Positions 5,974-13,760 of a stretch of DNA of 29,131 bases are shown in pieces. The stretch is from a virus, in IMG/VR virus record IMGVR_UViG_3300044617_000373, positions 1 through 29,131 of that record; one strand, given 5' to 3'. The translations under genes and the position numbers were made by a program. Under the pieces are notes generated by a model. That model was not told the origin of the DNA and did not search any database. It saw only the letters and a list, made by a program, of their open reading frames with translations. Position 1 is the first letter of the stretch. Every line of letters starts with the position of its first letter.

Positions 5974-6425
5974 TTGAGGCCCTCCGAGATCATGGCGTGC
6001 TCCAGGATAAGCACGGCGTCCGCGGTCTTCAGCGTGATCACCTGCCTGGGCTGCCTCTGCTGGGCGATCTGCTTGAGGTGGGCCTTCCATTTGGCCCCAT
6101 GGGTAGCCTTAGTGCCGGCGCCCAGCGTCTTCTGCCAGCGCTGGGGAGGCACCTCGATCACCCGGGTCTTCGAGGCTGCAATCAGGCCGTGCAGGAAGCC
6201 GACGTTGTAGCCGAAGTTGAACATGGAGCTGCCCGGGGCGCCCTTGCCGCCCACGTACCCGCCCACCTTCTCGATGTAGACCACGTCGCTGATGGCCAGC
6301 CTATCGCTCACCAGGACACTGATGTCCTGGTCGGTATCCGGCATGGAGTTCAGGATTATCCCGGAGGCGCCCAGGTAGGCCAGGCCGCCGCTCATGCCCG
6401 GGTCGATGGCAAGTATCCTGGTCAC
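5970..6425 (-). CDS. RuvC-like Holliday junction resolvase
   Basis: 151 residues with a GTG start at 6423-6425 that overlaps the upstream stop. The RNase H-like fold shows the RuvC acids: D8 in ILAIDPG, E52 in VVYIEKVGG and D136 in KTADAVLILEHA. Typical RuvC has about 170 residues, so this is a compact phage version. It would cut four-way junctions or branched DNA arising during replication and packaging, as a metal-dependent nuclease. It sits between two predicted DNA-binding small proteins in the coupled operon. Confidence 0.82.
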   Translation of the reverse strand: MTRILAIDPGMSGGLAYLGASGIILNSMPDTDQDISVLVSDRLAISDVVYIEKVGGYVGGKGAPGSSMFNFGYNVGFLHGLIAASKTRVIEVPPQRWQKTLGAGTKATHGAKWKAHLKQIAQQRQPRQVITLKTADAVLILEHAMISEGLK

Positions 6426-6559
6426 TTGGCAGCCTTTCTCAGCCAGGACAGGATAGCCTTGTCGGCGATAGCCTGCAGCTTAGATCCGGTCTGCAGGCAG
6501 TAGTCCCGCAGGGCCTTGTGTGTGGTGGGTGTCACGTTGATGGTTTTGGGTTTGGTCAT
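6422..6559 (-). CDS. Ribbon-helix-helix-like small protein, copy 1
   Basis: 45 residues from ATG 6557-6559 (MTKPKTINVTPTTHKALRDY), overlapping the endolysin stop by 4 nt. Strand plus two helices, a size and layout typical of ribbon-helix-helix repressors. Paralogue of the protein at 5588-5749. Function as DNA binder is inferred from the pattern only. Confidence 0.6.
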   Translation of the reverse strand: MTKPKTINVTPTTHKALRDYCLQTGSKLQAIADKAILSWLRKAAK

Positions 6560-6885
6560 TTCAGGTGCTTCTTGACCTTGGCCCAATAGGCCTCGGTCGC
6601 AGATTTGCGGTCTCCAGCAGGGCCCCCGTTCCAACGCCGGGCCAACTGCTCGGTGCTGGCGCCCTTGCCATAGGCCTTGAGGTAGGCCTCGCACACAGCC
6701 CGGGCTGCCACGCGGTTGGTCATCTCAGAGTGCCGGTAGTTGCTCCCGGTGATCCGGTTCACATCCAGGACCACACCGCGGTGGATCTGTAGTGGCCCTA
6801 GGGCGCGTCCGTTGTCGCCGATGGCCTGATCATTGCCGGCAGACTCTACGATCATCAGGGCGGTGATTAAGTTGTTTAGGTTCAT
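6556..6885 (-). CDS. Endolysin, lysozyme/transglycosylase-like
   Basis: 109 residues from ATG 6883-6885. The motif LITALMIVESAGND places a catalytic Glu at 14, followed by AIGDNGRALGPLQIH, the usual layout of the lytic transglycosylase/goose-lysozyme fold. RRWNGGP and the end AYWAKVKKHL also fit compact phage endolysins. No signal peptide is seen, so it would need a holin. It lies about 10.5 kb from the holin-like genes and heads the chain of overlapping small genes. Its start is not coupled and follows the CA-rich leader GCAACACCACAGCA. Confidence 0.78.
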   Translation of the reverse strand: MNLNNLITALMIVESAGNDQAIGDNGRALGPLQIHRGVVLDVNRITGSNYRHSEMTNRVAARAVCEAYLKAYGKGASTEQLARRWNGGPAGDRKSATEAYWAKVKKHLK

Positions 6886-6971
6886 TGCTGTGGTGTTGCT
6901 GTGGGTTGCTATGTTGCGCGTTGGCCAGTCGCGCCCCTGGTTGGATGGTATTCGCCCCATCCGGGCGTAAA

Positions 6972-7112
6972 TTATTCCTGGTCGTTTTCGATGGCCTCAA
7001 TGAGCTGGCCGTTGACGATGGTGATGCCGTGGTCGGCCAGCATTGCGAAGATCGAAAGGTTTGTTTCGGCCTGTTTGGTGGCGATCTCAGCGAGCTTTTC
7101 GTTCTTGGTCAT
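6972..7112 (-). CDS. Hypothetical protein, 46 residues
   Basis: Begins MTKNEKLAEIATKQAETN and ends with an acidic segment (IEAIENDQE). Helical N-terminus and a short strand pair (HGITIVNGQLI). No Shine-Dalgarno; it follows a CA-rich leader sharing 16 exact bases with that of the endolysin gene, which is the main support for its being real. No function. Confidence 0.55.
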   Translation of the reverse strand: MTKNEKLAEIATKQAETNLSIFAMLADHGITIVNGQLIEAIENDQE

Positions 7113-7246
7113 GTTTTGCTTTGGTTTGCTGTGGTGTTGCTTTCGACGTGATCAAGATGGCCTATGCCTCGACTTCCGTCTACAGAGAAAACTGTTTTTC
7201 TGTAGATTTTGAAGAAAACCCAATGTTTGCAGGGGTTAAACAAGGG
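7113..7246 (-). promoter_or_regulatory. Intergenic region with inverted repeat and CA-rich leader
   Basis: 134 bp between the winged-HTH gene and the 46-residue gene. It is AT-rich around an inverted repeat TCTACAGA (7179-7186) / TCTGTAGA (7199-7206), extended by A/T pairs with one bulged base. There is no T tract after the stem. The position before the small-gene operon fits an operator or promoter region, but no convincing -35/-10 pair is visible. The end nearest the gene is the CA-rich leader (7126-7141 repeats 6885-6900 exactly). Confidence 0.45.
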
Positions 7247-7495
7247 TCACTTCTCGGTCGAAATGTGCCTGAAGTGCGGCACCGGATAGGATCCTCGGCT
7301 CAAACACGGCACCCTGAACTTCTGAGTTTCCATCAGGCCAGACTCGATAGCCACCCGCAGCAGCCTGCCTGTCTGACCGCCCTTGAGACCCCATTCCTGG
7401 CCCCATTGATCCCGGGTTTTCCAATCGGGCCCAGGGTTCTCCATGGACTTGTTGATCTCGGCTCGAATGAGTTTTAGAAGCTGGGCAGATTCCAT
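7247..7495 (-). CDS. Small winged-HTH-like protein
   Basis: 82 residues; start taken as ATG 7493-7495 (MESAQLLKLIRAEINKSMEN), overlapping the phosphoesterase stop by 22 nt. The middle, TRDQWGQEWGLKGGQTGRLL then VAIESGLMETQKFRV, has the helix-turn-helix-plus-wing pattern. It precedes the intergenic region that leads into the small-gene operon, so it could regulate that operon. A longer form from GTG/ATG upstream is possible. Confidence 0.58.
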   Translation of the reverse strand: MESAQLLKLIRAEINKSMENPGPDWKTRDQWGQEWGLKGGQTGRLLRVAIESGLMETQKFRVPCLSRGSYPVPHFRHISTEK

Positions 7496-8223
7496 CGTTT
7501 TTCTCCTTGGGACCACTGGTGAACGTAAAGCTGGGCGCTGTCCTCGGTGTATTCACCGAAAACGATGCCATGCGACCAGGCCAATGTACCACGTCGCCGC
7601 AGCGCGTAATCCATGCATGGAGCGTCCGCAAGCGTCCCGGGCGACAGACACACCGGATTGTCGCTGCGGCGCCCTGTAGCCATGCCTGCGCGATGCGCGT
7701 GAGCCACCACGGTGTTGCCCCAGGTCTCCGCGGTGTCCCGCAGGAAGTTCTCGCTGTACAGCAGGCCGTGTCCCCAGGAATAGCCGCCCAGCTTGTACCA
7801 GCTCCTGGGCAGCACGTCGTGGTGTTTGATGAACACTCGGGCGTGCCGCTCAATAGGCTCTTTCATCTTGTCCCAGATGGCCTCGGCAAAGCCCCGCACC
7901 ACGGTGTTGTGGTGGTGCAGGTATTTCAGGGCACGCTGGTCGTGGTTGCCCATGATGAACACCGTCGGCCTTAAGGCATCCAAGAACTCCCGGCCACACT
8001 CGATGTCATCGAGGTAATCGTCGGCATGATCCGAGTCATCCGGGTTGGCCAGAGAGCCTGCTCGGAGGCTGGCCAGGTCGTAAGCGTCCCCGAGGTGGAT
8101 TACCTCGTTGGGCCTGTACTGCTCCCGAAATAAGAGCACCGCGGCCAGGGCGTCCTTGTTGGCCCGGTTACCGTGGGAGCAACCGACAGCCATCACCCGG
8201 CGCCGGGTTGGAACGATTGTCAC
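7474..8223 (-). CDS. Calcineurin-like metallophosphoesterase, altered first motif
   Basis: 249 residues with GTG at 8221-8223 (Met11 at 8193 is an alternative). Motifs: GCSHGN (15-18 region), GDAYD with D46, GNHD with N93 and H94, WGHG with H152, and AHAH with H175 and H177. These are the calcineurin-like phosphoesterase signatures, which bind two metals and cleave phosphoesters. The usual first motif is DxH; here Cys15 replaces Asp. Possible targets are nucleotides or nucleic acid ends. It sits between tail genes and the regulatory genes. Confidence 0.76.
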   Translation of the reverse strand: MTIVPTRRRVMAVGCSHGNRANKDALAAVLLFREQYRPNEVIHLGDAYDLASLRAGSLANPDDSDHADDYLDDIECGREFLDALRPTVFIMGNHDQRALKYLHHHNTVVRGFAEAIWDKMKEPIERHARVFIKHHDVLPRSWYKLGGYSWGHGLLYSENFLRDTAETWGNTVVAHAHRAGMATGRRSDNPVCLSPGTLADAPCMDYALRRRGTLAWSHGIVFGEYTEDSAQLYVHQWSQGEKRWNLPSF

Positions 8224-8266
8224 AGAAGATTACAAGCATTATCTGCGGCGATGATCAAGGCACTAG

Positions 8267-10957
8267 CTAGATGCCCTTCAGATCCACCAGGCTCAGGGTC
8301 AGGTACTTCTGGTCGTTGGTCGTGGCGTCGAAGTAACTGGCGATCACCTGGGTCTCTCGTTCCGAGTAGGAACGGTAGGGCTTCACCCGGGTGGCCAGGA
8401 CCGCCGGGAACTCGGTGGGCTGGCCGTTCTCAGTCTGCCAGTTGCCCGAGGTGAATCCGAACCGCCGGCACCAGGTCTGCAGGTTCTGGGGCGGCACAAA
8501 CCAGTAATCGGTGCCGAAACTGTCCTGGCCTTGGAAGCATTGGACGCCGTAGCCAGTCAGAAGATCGTAGCCGGCTTGGTCGGTGTACCAAGCGTCCTCG
8601 TCAAAGTCAGGCTCGTAGCCGGTGCCAAAGAAGCTGGGTAGCCCAGGGGCCTTATCCATGGTGCAGAGGCAGTCGGAGCGGGTCCACGAATCAAGGCGCC
8701 ATTGCAGCAGGTTCCAGAGCCAGGCGCTCTTGGGGATCTTGTGGAAGAATGGGCCTGTGCCGGGGCCGCCGTTAAGGGTCAGCAGAGGGCGGTAGGGAAT
8801 ATCGAACACATCGTCGATGTGTCCTCCATTGTCGAACTTGATCGAGGTCAGCCTGTCCTGGTAGGTGGCCACCGTGTTCGAGGTCTGCAGCGGCACCGTC
8901 GATGCAAAACGAGATCCCTCTCGATCTTTGAAGATGTCGTCGATCCCTGCCTGGAATAGACCAGTCGGCCCTTGTGCGAACTTCGGTGTCTTGTTTGGGC
9001 TGCCTGGGATTCGCACCGAGGCATCGACGCCGTTGGGGCCGCCCCATTTGTTGACCCAGAAGTCGGCCTCGAATCCAGCGGTCGCAAGCTGGTCAGGGTT
9101 ACCGAACTGGGCTCGCATCAGCTCGTTGTCGTAGTTGCCAGATGAGAATCCCCAAGGGCCTCCTGGTGGGATGAAGGCAGCGTTGATCGAGCCCTGGTAG
9201 AACAGGCTGGAGGTCGCCACATTGTTGCCGATCTTGGTCGGGAACAGGTGGAACCATTGGCCGGTGACATTGTTTACCCGTGAAGGCCCGATCAGCACCG
9301 TCTTGTCGCTTGAGGAAAAGTAGAAGTTCTGCCAGGCGCCCACACCGAACCCAGGGTCATGGTTCCTGACGTAGAGCTGGCCTGAGGTGGCATAGGCCTC
9401 GTAGTCGATCAGGAGGTTGCCGTCGATGCCAATAGGGTTGCCGACGCTGCAGACCAGGCCTTGAGGTGTCAGCCTGAGTAGGCCGACCCGGTCCTCGGTG
9501 ATGTCGTGGACATCATCGTAATTGTTCAGGAAGCCCTCTTCAACAGCCAGCCGGCGCCGAACGTCGATGGCCTTGTCGAAGATTGTGGCCTCGTTACCGG
9601 CAGACCAGAATCCCTGAGGATAAACTGTTGAGATGGTGAGCGGTGTGGTGCTGATCTGCCACCTGGGCGCCGTTGAATCGCAGAAGATGTTGCAGTCGAC
9701 CGGGCTTATTTCGATCAAACCGCGGTCACTGGTTAGCTCGATGCTGTTGGCATTCTGCACCACGGTGATGCCAAGGCCTTCCAGGCGCTGCACCAGGCTT
9801 CCAACACCCGGGAAGTTGACCAGTCGTTCCTCGGAGATCTCACCGCTGGACCCGAAATAATAGCGCACCCGGGCACGTCCCCAGGTAAACACCAGGTCTC
9901 CGAGTTGCTGCCTGAAGTCCCCGGGATCGGCGTAGGTCTGGGGGTAAACCTGCCGGATGTCGTGATGCACCGTCGGGTCGATCTGGGCGCCCATCGTGTG
10001 CAGCCAGTCGAACATGATGAACGGGTTGGCCACGTTGTTGGCCTGGGCCGATCGTTCCAAGGCCAGGAAGTCCGATGTGTTGGCGCCCTGCCAGCTCGGT
10101 GGCCCTTCAGCAAAGAAGGGCACGTCCCCCGGGAAGAACGGGAAGAAATGGTAGCAGAACCCACCGTTAGGCCAGCGCGTTGCCCAGGTGCCGTCCTGGC
10201 GGCGTCGGAATGCCCTGACGGCTCCAGGACCAACGAACTGCCTGTCGGCGCTGCCATCGGGCAACTGCAGCAGCACCTGCACGGTCGAGGTGCCGCAGTT
10301 GTGGACCCGCCAGCAGTCGTAGCGCTGGTATGTGTTCAGGATCCGGAAGTCGGTCAGGCCCTCGATGGCGATCTCGGCCACCGCCAGCCGGTGCTTGTGG
10401 ATCCGACCAGGAGGCAGGGTGGGGTCGGAAGGCCCGAGGCTGCCGCGCACATAGGACGTGAGCCCGGATCCGGCCTGTGGATCCCAGCCGAGGTGCACGT
10501 CGTATTCGATTCCGGCCACTTCACGGCGCAACAGCTCGTAGCTAAAGTGGATCTTGCCGACGTCGCAGGTAAACGGATCTCCCGTGGTGCTGTGGTGGTC
10601 GACGTAGACCTGGCCGCCGGCCACATCCAGGTGCTTGTTCTCCAGCTTCGACAGCTCGATCCGCGCGGCCACCTGGTTGTGCTCGTCCCGGTAGGTGCCG
10701 ATGCCCGGGATGCTCGGGCTGGGTACGGCGCCGTCGTCCTTGAGCCTGAGGGCGGTCTCCGGGTCGTTCCGGTAGACATACCAGACGCCATACGGGAAGG
10801 GCGCCGACCATTGGGCAAAAGGTGAGAACCGGGAACTCGCCCACAGAGGCCCCATCCCGTTCAGAGCCAGTTGGCACTTCTTGTCGAATCGGCTGTAAAG
10901 ATTGTTCAGGTTGTAGGCCGTGAACATCTTGTCGAGCCTGCCAGTGGCGTAGGGCAT
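8267..10957 (-). CDS. Large tail tip / central fibre protein, unrecognised
   Basis: 896 residues, the biggest gene. It is rich in aromatic residues, Gly and Pro and has mainly strand-like segments, with no membrane segment or signal peptide. The N-terminal region (YGVWYVYRNDPETALRLKDD) and repeated Trp/Phe blocks do not match a family I know. It is the last gene of the tail module, after the tape measure and distal tail genes, where the host-contacting tip or fibre normally lies. It could also be a baseplate hub with enzymatic activity; no catalytic motif is obvious. Confidence 0.62.
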   Translation of the reverse strand: MPYATGRLDKMFTAYNLNNLYSRFDKKCQLALNGMGPLWASSRFSPFAQWSAPFPYGVWYVYRNDPETALRLKDDGAVPSPSIPGIGTYRDEHNQVAARIELSKLENKHLDVAGGQVYVDHHSTTGDPFTCDVGKIHFSYELLRREVAGIEYDVHLGWDPQAGSGLTSYVRGSLGPSDPTLPPGRIHKHRLAVAEIAIEGLTDFRILNTYQRYDCWRVHNCGTSTVQVLLQLPDGSADRQFVGPGAVRAFRRRQDGTWATRWPNGGFCYHFFPFFPGDVPFFAEGPPSWQGANTSDFLALERSAQANNVANPFIMFDWLHTMGAQIDPTVHHDIRQVYPQTYADPGDFRQQLGDLVFTWGRARVRYYFGSSGEISEERLVNFPGVGSLVQRLEGLGITVVQNANSIELTSDRGLIEISPVDCNIFCDSTAPRWQISTTPLTISTVYPQGFWSAGNEATIFDKAIDVRRRLAVEEGFLNNYDDVHDITEDRVGLLRLTPQGLVCSVGNPIGIDGNLLIDYEAYATSGQLYVRNHDPGFGVGAWQNFYFSSSDKTVLIGPSRVNNVTGQWFHLFPTKIGNNVATSSLFYQGSINAAFIPPGGPWGFSSGNYDNELMRAQFGNPDQLATAGFEADFWVNKWGGPNGVDASVRIPGSPNKTPKFAQGPTGLFQAGIDDIFKDREGSRFASTVPLQTSNTVATYQDRLTSIKFDNGGHIDDVFDIPYRPLLTLNGGPGTGPFFHKIPKSAWLWNLLQWRLDSWTRSDCLCTMDKAPGLPSFFGTGYEPDFDEDAWYTDQAGYDLLTGYGVQCFQGQDSFGTDYWFVPPQNLQTWCRRFGFTSGNWQTENGQPTEFPAVLATRVKPYRSYSERETQVIASYFDATTNDQKYLTLSLVDLKGI

Positions 10958-10959
10958 GA

Positions 10960-11169
10960 TCAGTAGAACCAGGACTCTTCAGCCGTCTGCACCGTGGTCG
11001 AGCCCACCGCGGTCTTCAGCGTCGTGCCGTTGGCATTCTGCTCGACCCGTTGGCCAGGCCCGGCGACGAGCTGGACCCGGCGCACGGCCTCGATCAGTTG
11101 ATTGATGGCCCGAGCATGGTCTGCCTTCAGGCCGCGCTCCGATAGCTTGGATGGCAGTTGTAAAGGCAT
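10960..11169 (-). CDS. Small tail-module protein, 69 residues
   Basis: Begins MPLQLPSKLSERGLKADHAR. An N-terminal helix (AINQLIEAVRRVQLV) is followed by a Gly/Thr-rich strand region (NGTTLKTAVGSTTVQ) like a small fibre or adaptor shaft. It ends 2 bp before the large tip gene, so it may be an adaptor to it. Function unproven. Confidence 0.58.
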   Translation of the reverse strand: MPLQLPSKLSERGLKADHARAINQLIEAVRRVQLVAGPGQRVEQNANGTTLKTAVGSTTVQTAEESWFY

Positions 11170-11172
11170 GGC

Positions 11173-11529
11173 TTAAATCTCGCAGAACTGGGCGAAGATC
11201 TTCACCGGGCTGTTCGAGGCTTTGACGTACATCGTCGCATCGACCCAGGGGATCAGGATGAACTGCCCGGCCGGGATCTGGAATGAGTACGGCGAGGAAG
11301 GCCCGATAGAGACCGGGTTGACCAGATCCAGATTGACCACGAGGAGACGGTAGGGTGTGGACAAGTCGGCGGTAAGATCCAGCGTTTCGTCGGTCGTGCC
11401 GACCACCTGGGTCTGTTGCCCCATGTCGGTGCCCGTCATGTTGGCCACCGTGCTATAGGACAGTGAATTGATCACGGCGCCGCCCTTGCTGGCGTAAAGC
11501 CGCGCGGACATCTCGACTTCGTTTGCCAT
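11173..11529 (-). CDS. Tail-module beta protein, tandem copy 2
   Basis: 118 residues. Close to half identical by eye to the 119-residue product of the next gene upstream: both share ARLYASK, GTDMGxQTQV, IPAG and LIP, and end FCE. The strand-rich pattern suggests a jelly-roll or Ig-like structural module. Lies between distal tail and tip genes, so probably part of the tail tip or a decoration. Confidence 0.65.
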   Translation of the reverse strand: MANEVEMSARLYASKGGAVINSLSYSTVANMTGTDMGQQTQVVGTTDETLDLTADLSTPYRLLVVNLDLVNPVSIGPSSPYSFQIPAGQFILIPWVDATMYVKASNSPVKIFAQFCEI

Positions 11530-11541
11530 AGGGTTGGTCGA

Positions 11542-11901
11542 TTAAACTTCGCAGAAGGTGGCCTGGATGGTCACCGCGGAGGTGTTAGCCAGTAGGTAGA
11601 GGGTGGCGCTGACGTAGGGGATCAGCAGGGTTTCACCGGCCGGGATCCGCATGGTGTAGGTGCCGGAGACAAAACCCAACTCGACGTAGTTGGTGTTATC
11701 CAGGTTGCTGATCAGCAGCTTGTAGGGGCTGGTGACATCGACCGGCACGTCGAGAGCCTCGACGGTCAGGCCGATCACCTGGGTCTGGGAGCCCATGTCG
11801 GTTCCGACCATGGTGGCGCTCTTGGTGTAGGTTACTGAGGGCAGGTAGGCTCCGTTCTTGGAAGCGTACAGCCGGGCGGTCATTTGGATTTCGTCTGCCA
11901 T
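11542..11901 (-). CDS. Tail-module beta protein, tandem copy 1
   Basis: 119 residues, paralogue of the following gene (11173-11529). Conserved blocks: MTARLYASKNG at the start, VGTDMGSQTQVIG in the middle, RIPAGETLLIPYV and the end ATFCEV. The duplication is tandem and diverged, with the C-terminal Cys-Glu kept in both. Structural role inferred from position. Confidence 0.65.
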   Translation of the reverse strand: MADEIQMTARLYASKNGAYLPSVTYTKSATMVGTDMGSQTQVIGLTVEALDVPVDVTSPYKLLISNLDNTNYVELGFVSGTYTMRIPAGETLLIPYVSATLYLLANTSAVTIQATFCEV

Positions 11902-11920
11902 AGAGGTGTGTCAGTTAAGG

Positions 11921-12757
11921 TTAGATGAAGGGATAGACCAATGTGTCGTAGGGGGCAAAAGTCCAAGCAATCACCTGTTCGACCTGGTTGGTCTTGGTGA
12001 TAAGGCTGGTCGAGTAGTTTGTCTGCTTCCAGCCCCAGGCTGTCCCTACGGGCGCCAAGGCCTGGCCGGTAGTCTGGTCGATGGGTGTCGGAGGAAGCAT
12101 CGAGACCACAGAAAACGGAAGATTCCAGGCTGTGGCAAATGATTCCCTGGTGTAGACCGGAGGGATGCCGTTGGGAACTTGAGGAAGCCCGAGGTTGCCG
12201 CTGAAGGTTGCGATCCTGGTCAGACTGACCCGGGCTGTCGGGAATGTGTCCTGGCCGCGGTAAAGCATCTGCCAGACCTTCTGGGCCAATGGCAGGGTCG
12301 AGATGTTGCTCTCCTGAATGCCTGGTAGCCTCTCACCGTTCTTGATGGCTGTCTCAATGATGTAGCGGTAAAGGGCAGGGTTGCCTGTCGAGTTGGCCTC
12401 CTTGTCGACAGCGGGTAAAGCGAACACCGAGACATCGAGGTAATCGGTGCGGAACTCGTATCGGATGTCAGCGATCTCACCCACCTGCGGGGCGGTCTGG
12501 TCTTGAATCGGAAGGCCTGGGTCGAATGAGGTGCCGCCGATGGTGACGGTGGCCTCGGAATAGGGGCCGTCCTCTCGAATGCTGTATTTGGCGCCCAGGG
12601 CCACCCATTGGGCCGATGCGAACCGGAGGGTGTCTTTGTCGCCCCGGAAAACCAGTTGAACCACCCGGCCGTTGCCGTTGTTGTCGTAGGCGCGGCTGAC
12701 CTCGATGTAGTCAGTTGCTACAGGATACGGAATTGGTAGCCCTTGAATTGTTGCCAT
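11921..12757 (-). CDS. Distal tail protein candidate
   Basis: 278 residues starting MATIQGLPIPYPVATDYIEV. Directly follows the tape measure with 1 bp between stop and start, the normal place of the distal tail (Dit-like) protein. Strand-rich with no catalytic motif. It contains YEFRTDYLDVSVFALP and a long aromatic C-terminal half. I do not recognise the family by sequence; the name rests on order. Confidence 0.55.
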   Translation of the reverse strand: MATIQGLPIPYPVATDYIEVSRAYDNNGNGRVVQLVFRGDKDTLRFASAQWVALGAKYSIREDGPYSEATVTIGGTSFDPGLPIQDQTAPQVGEIADIRYEFRTDYLDVSVFALPAVDKEANSTGNPALYRYIIETAIKNGERLPGIQESNISTLPLAQKVWQMLYRGQDTFPTARVSLTRIATFSGNLGLPQVPNGIPPVYTRESFATAWNLPFSVVSMLPPTPIDQTTGQALAPVGTAWGWKQTNYSTSLITKTNQVEQVIAWTFAPYDTLVYPFI

Positions 12758-12758
12758 G

Positions 12759-13757
12759 TTATTCCTGCACAGCTTGAGCTGTTCTGCCGGTGTTTACTCG
12801 AACCGCCCTGGTCTCGTTGGTCATGATCTTAATTTCACCGACCATGGTATTAACCCAGCCGGGAGGCGCTGGTGTTGAGAACATTGAGGTTTCGCGTTTA
12901 ACTTTACTATCTATTGTGCCAATGGTTCCGCGTGGTATTGATAATGAGTCTAATGTTTTACTAACATTTGGAGATGAATCAAGTGTTCCTCGAAAGCCTG
13001 TTTTGTAAATATCTACCTCTTCTCCAAACTTTTTGAAAACACTGCTGAATAGATTTTGATACAGTATGAGTTCCTTAGCAGCCTTCTCAACTGCGTTTCC
13101 AAAGAAGTTGATAGCAGGAACTGCGGCGACAGTAACTTGTCTCTCTATTTCATCCATGCGATCAGCTAATTTGCCAACCTGATCAATTTGTTCTTTAGAA
13201 ACAAGGTCGATTGGGCCGATCTCTTTGATCTTTGAAATAGCACCGGCAGCCTTGAAGGCCTTCTCGCCGAGGATGGCGATCATGGCGGCCTGAGTCTGGG
13301 CGCTGTTTCCTGCGTCCTTGTGCGCTTGGCCCATCCTGGAAATAAGATCAATGTTTGATAGGCTCGCGTCGTTTAGTTCAGCGACTGAAAGGCCGAGTGC
13401 CTTAAAGTATGCCCGGGCTTTGCCGCCCTCTTCAATAGCCTTCAGGCGCTCCTGGCTGACCGCGGTGATCGACTTGGCCATAGCCTCGAATGAGACTCCC
13501 GTTTGGCCTGCTAGCACCTGGAGGCGCTGCACGTCGTCGGTGCTGATGTTGAGCTGCTCGGATAGATCACCGATGGCGTCGACTGTATCAATCACCTTCT
13601 TGGTAAAGGCGCCGATAGCAGCAACAGACAGCGCTGCGCCAAGTTGAGATCCTACTGATGATCGGAACTTGTCGGTAGTGCTTGAAGCCTTTTTAAGGCC
13701 GTTTTCGAAGGCGCTTCCGTCTAGGCCCAGCTTGGCGATAAGTGCAAAAATAGCCAT
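12759..13757 (-). CDS. Tape measure protein
   Basis: 332 residues. The N-terminus (GLDGSAFENGLKKASSTTDK) is the typical phage tape-measure start, followed by helical segments with an Ala/Gly-rich membrane-like patch (LGAALSVAAIGAFTKKV) and long helices. It sets tail length; about 50 nm is expected. It comes straight after the chaperone gene. The C-terminal third (roughly 12880-13200) is clearly poorer in G+C than the rest, which suggests a swapped segment. Confidence 0.8.
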   Translation of the reverse strand: MAIFALIAKLGLDGSAFENGLKKASSTTDKFRSSVGSQLGAALSVAAIGAFTKKVIDTVDAIGDLSEQLNISTDDVQRLQVLAGQTGVSFEAMAKSITAVSQERLKAIEEGGKARAYFKALGLSVAELNDASLSNIDLISRMGQAHKDAGNSAQTQAAMIAILGEKAFKAAGAISKIKEIGPIDLVSKEQIDQVGKLADRMDEIERQVTVAAVPAINFFGNAVEKAAKELILYQNLFSSVFKKFGEEVDIYKTGFRGTLDSSPNVSKTLDSLSIPRGTIGTIDSKVKRETSMFSTPAPPGWVNTMVGEIKIMTNETRAVRVNTGRTAQAVQE

Positions 13758-13760
13758 TGA

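Noticed and set aside
9905-10825. Long plus-strand open frame (306 codons) opposite the tip gene
   Set aside because: It mirrors the real minus-strand gene in a G+C-rich region and reads as low-quality, Val/Gly/Arg-rich sequence. No plus-strand gene elsewhere supports it.
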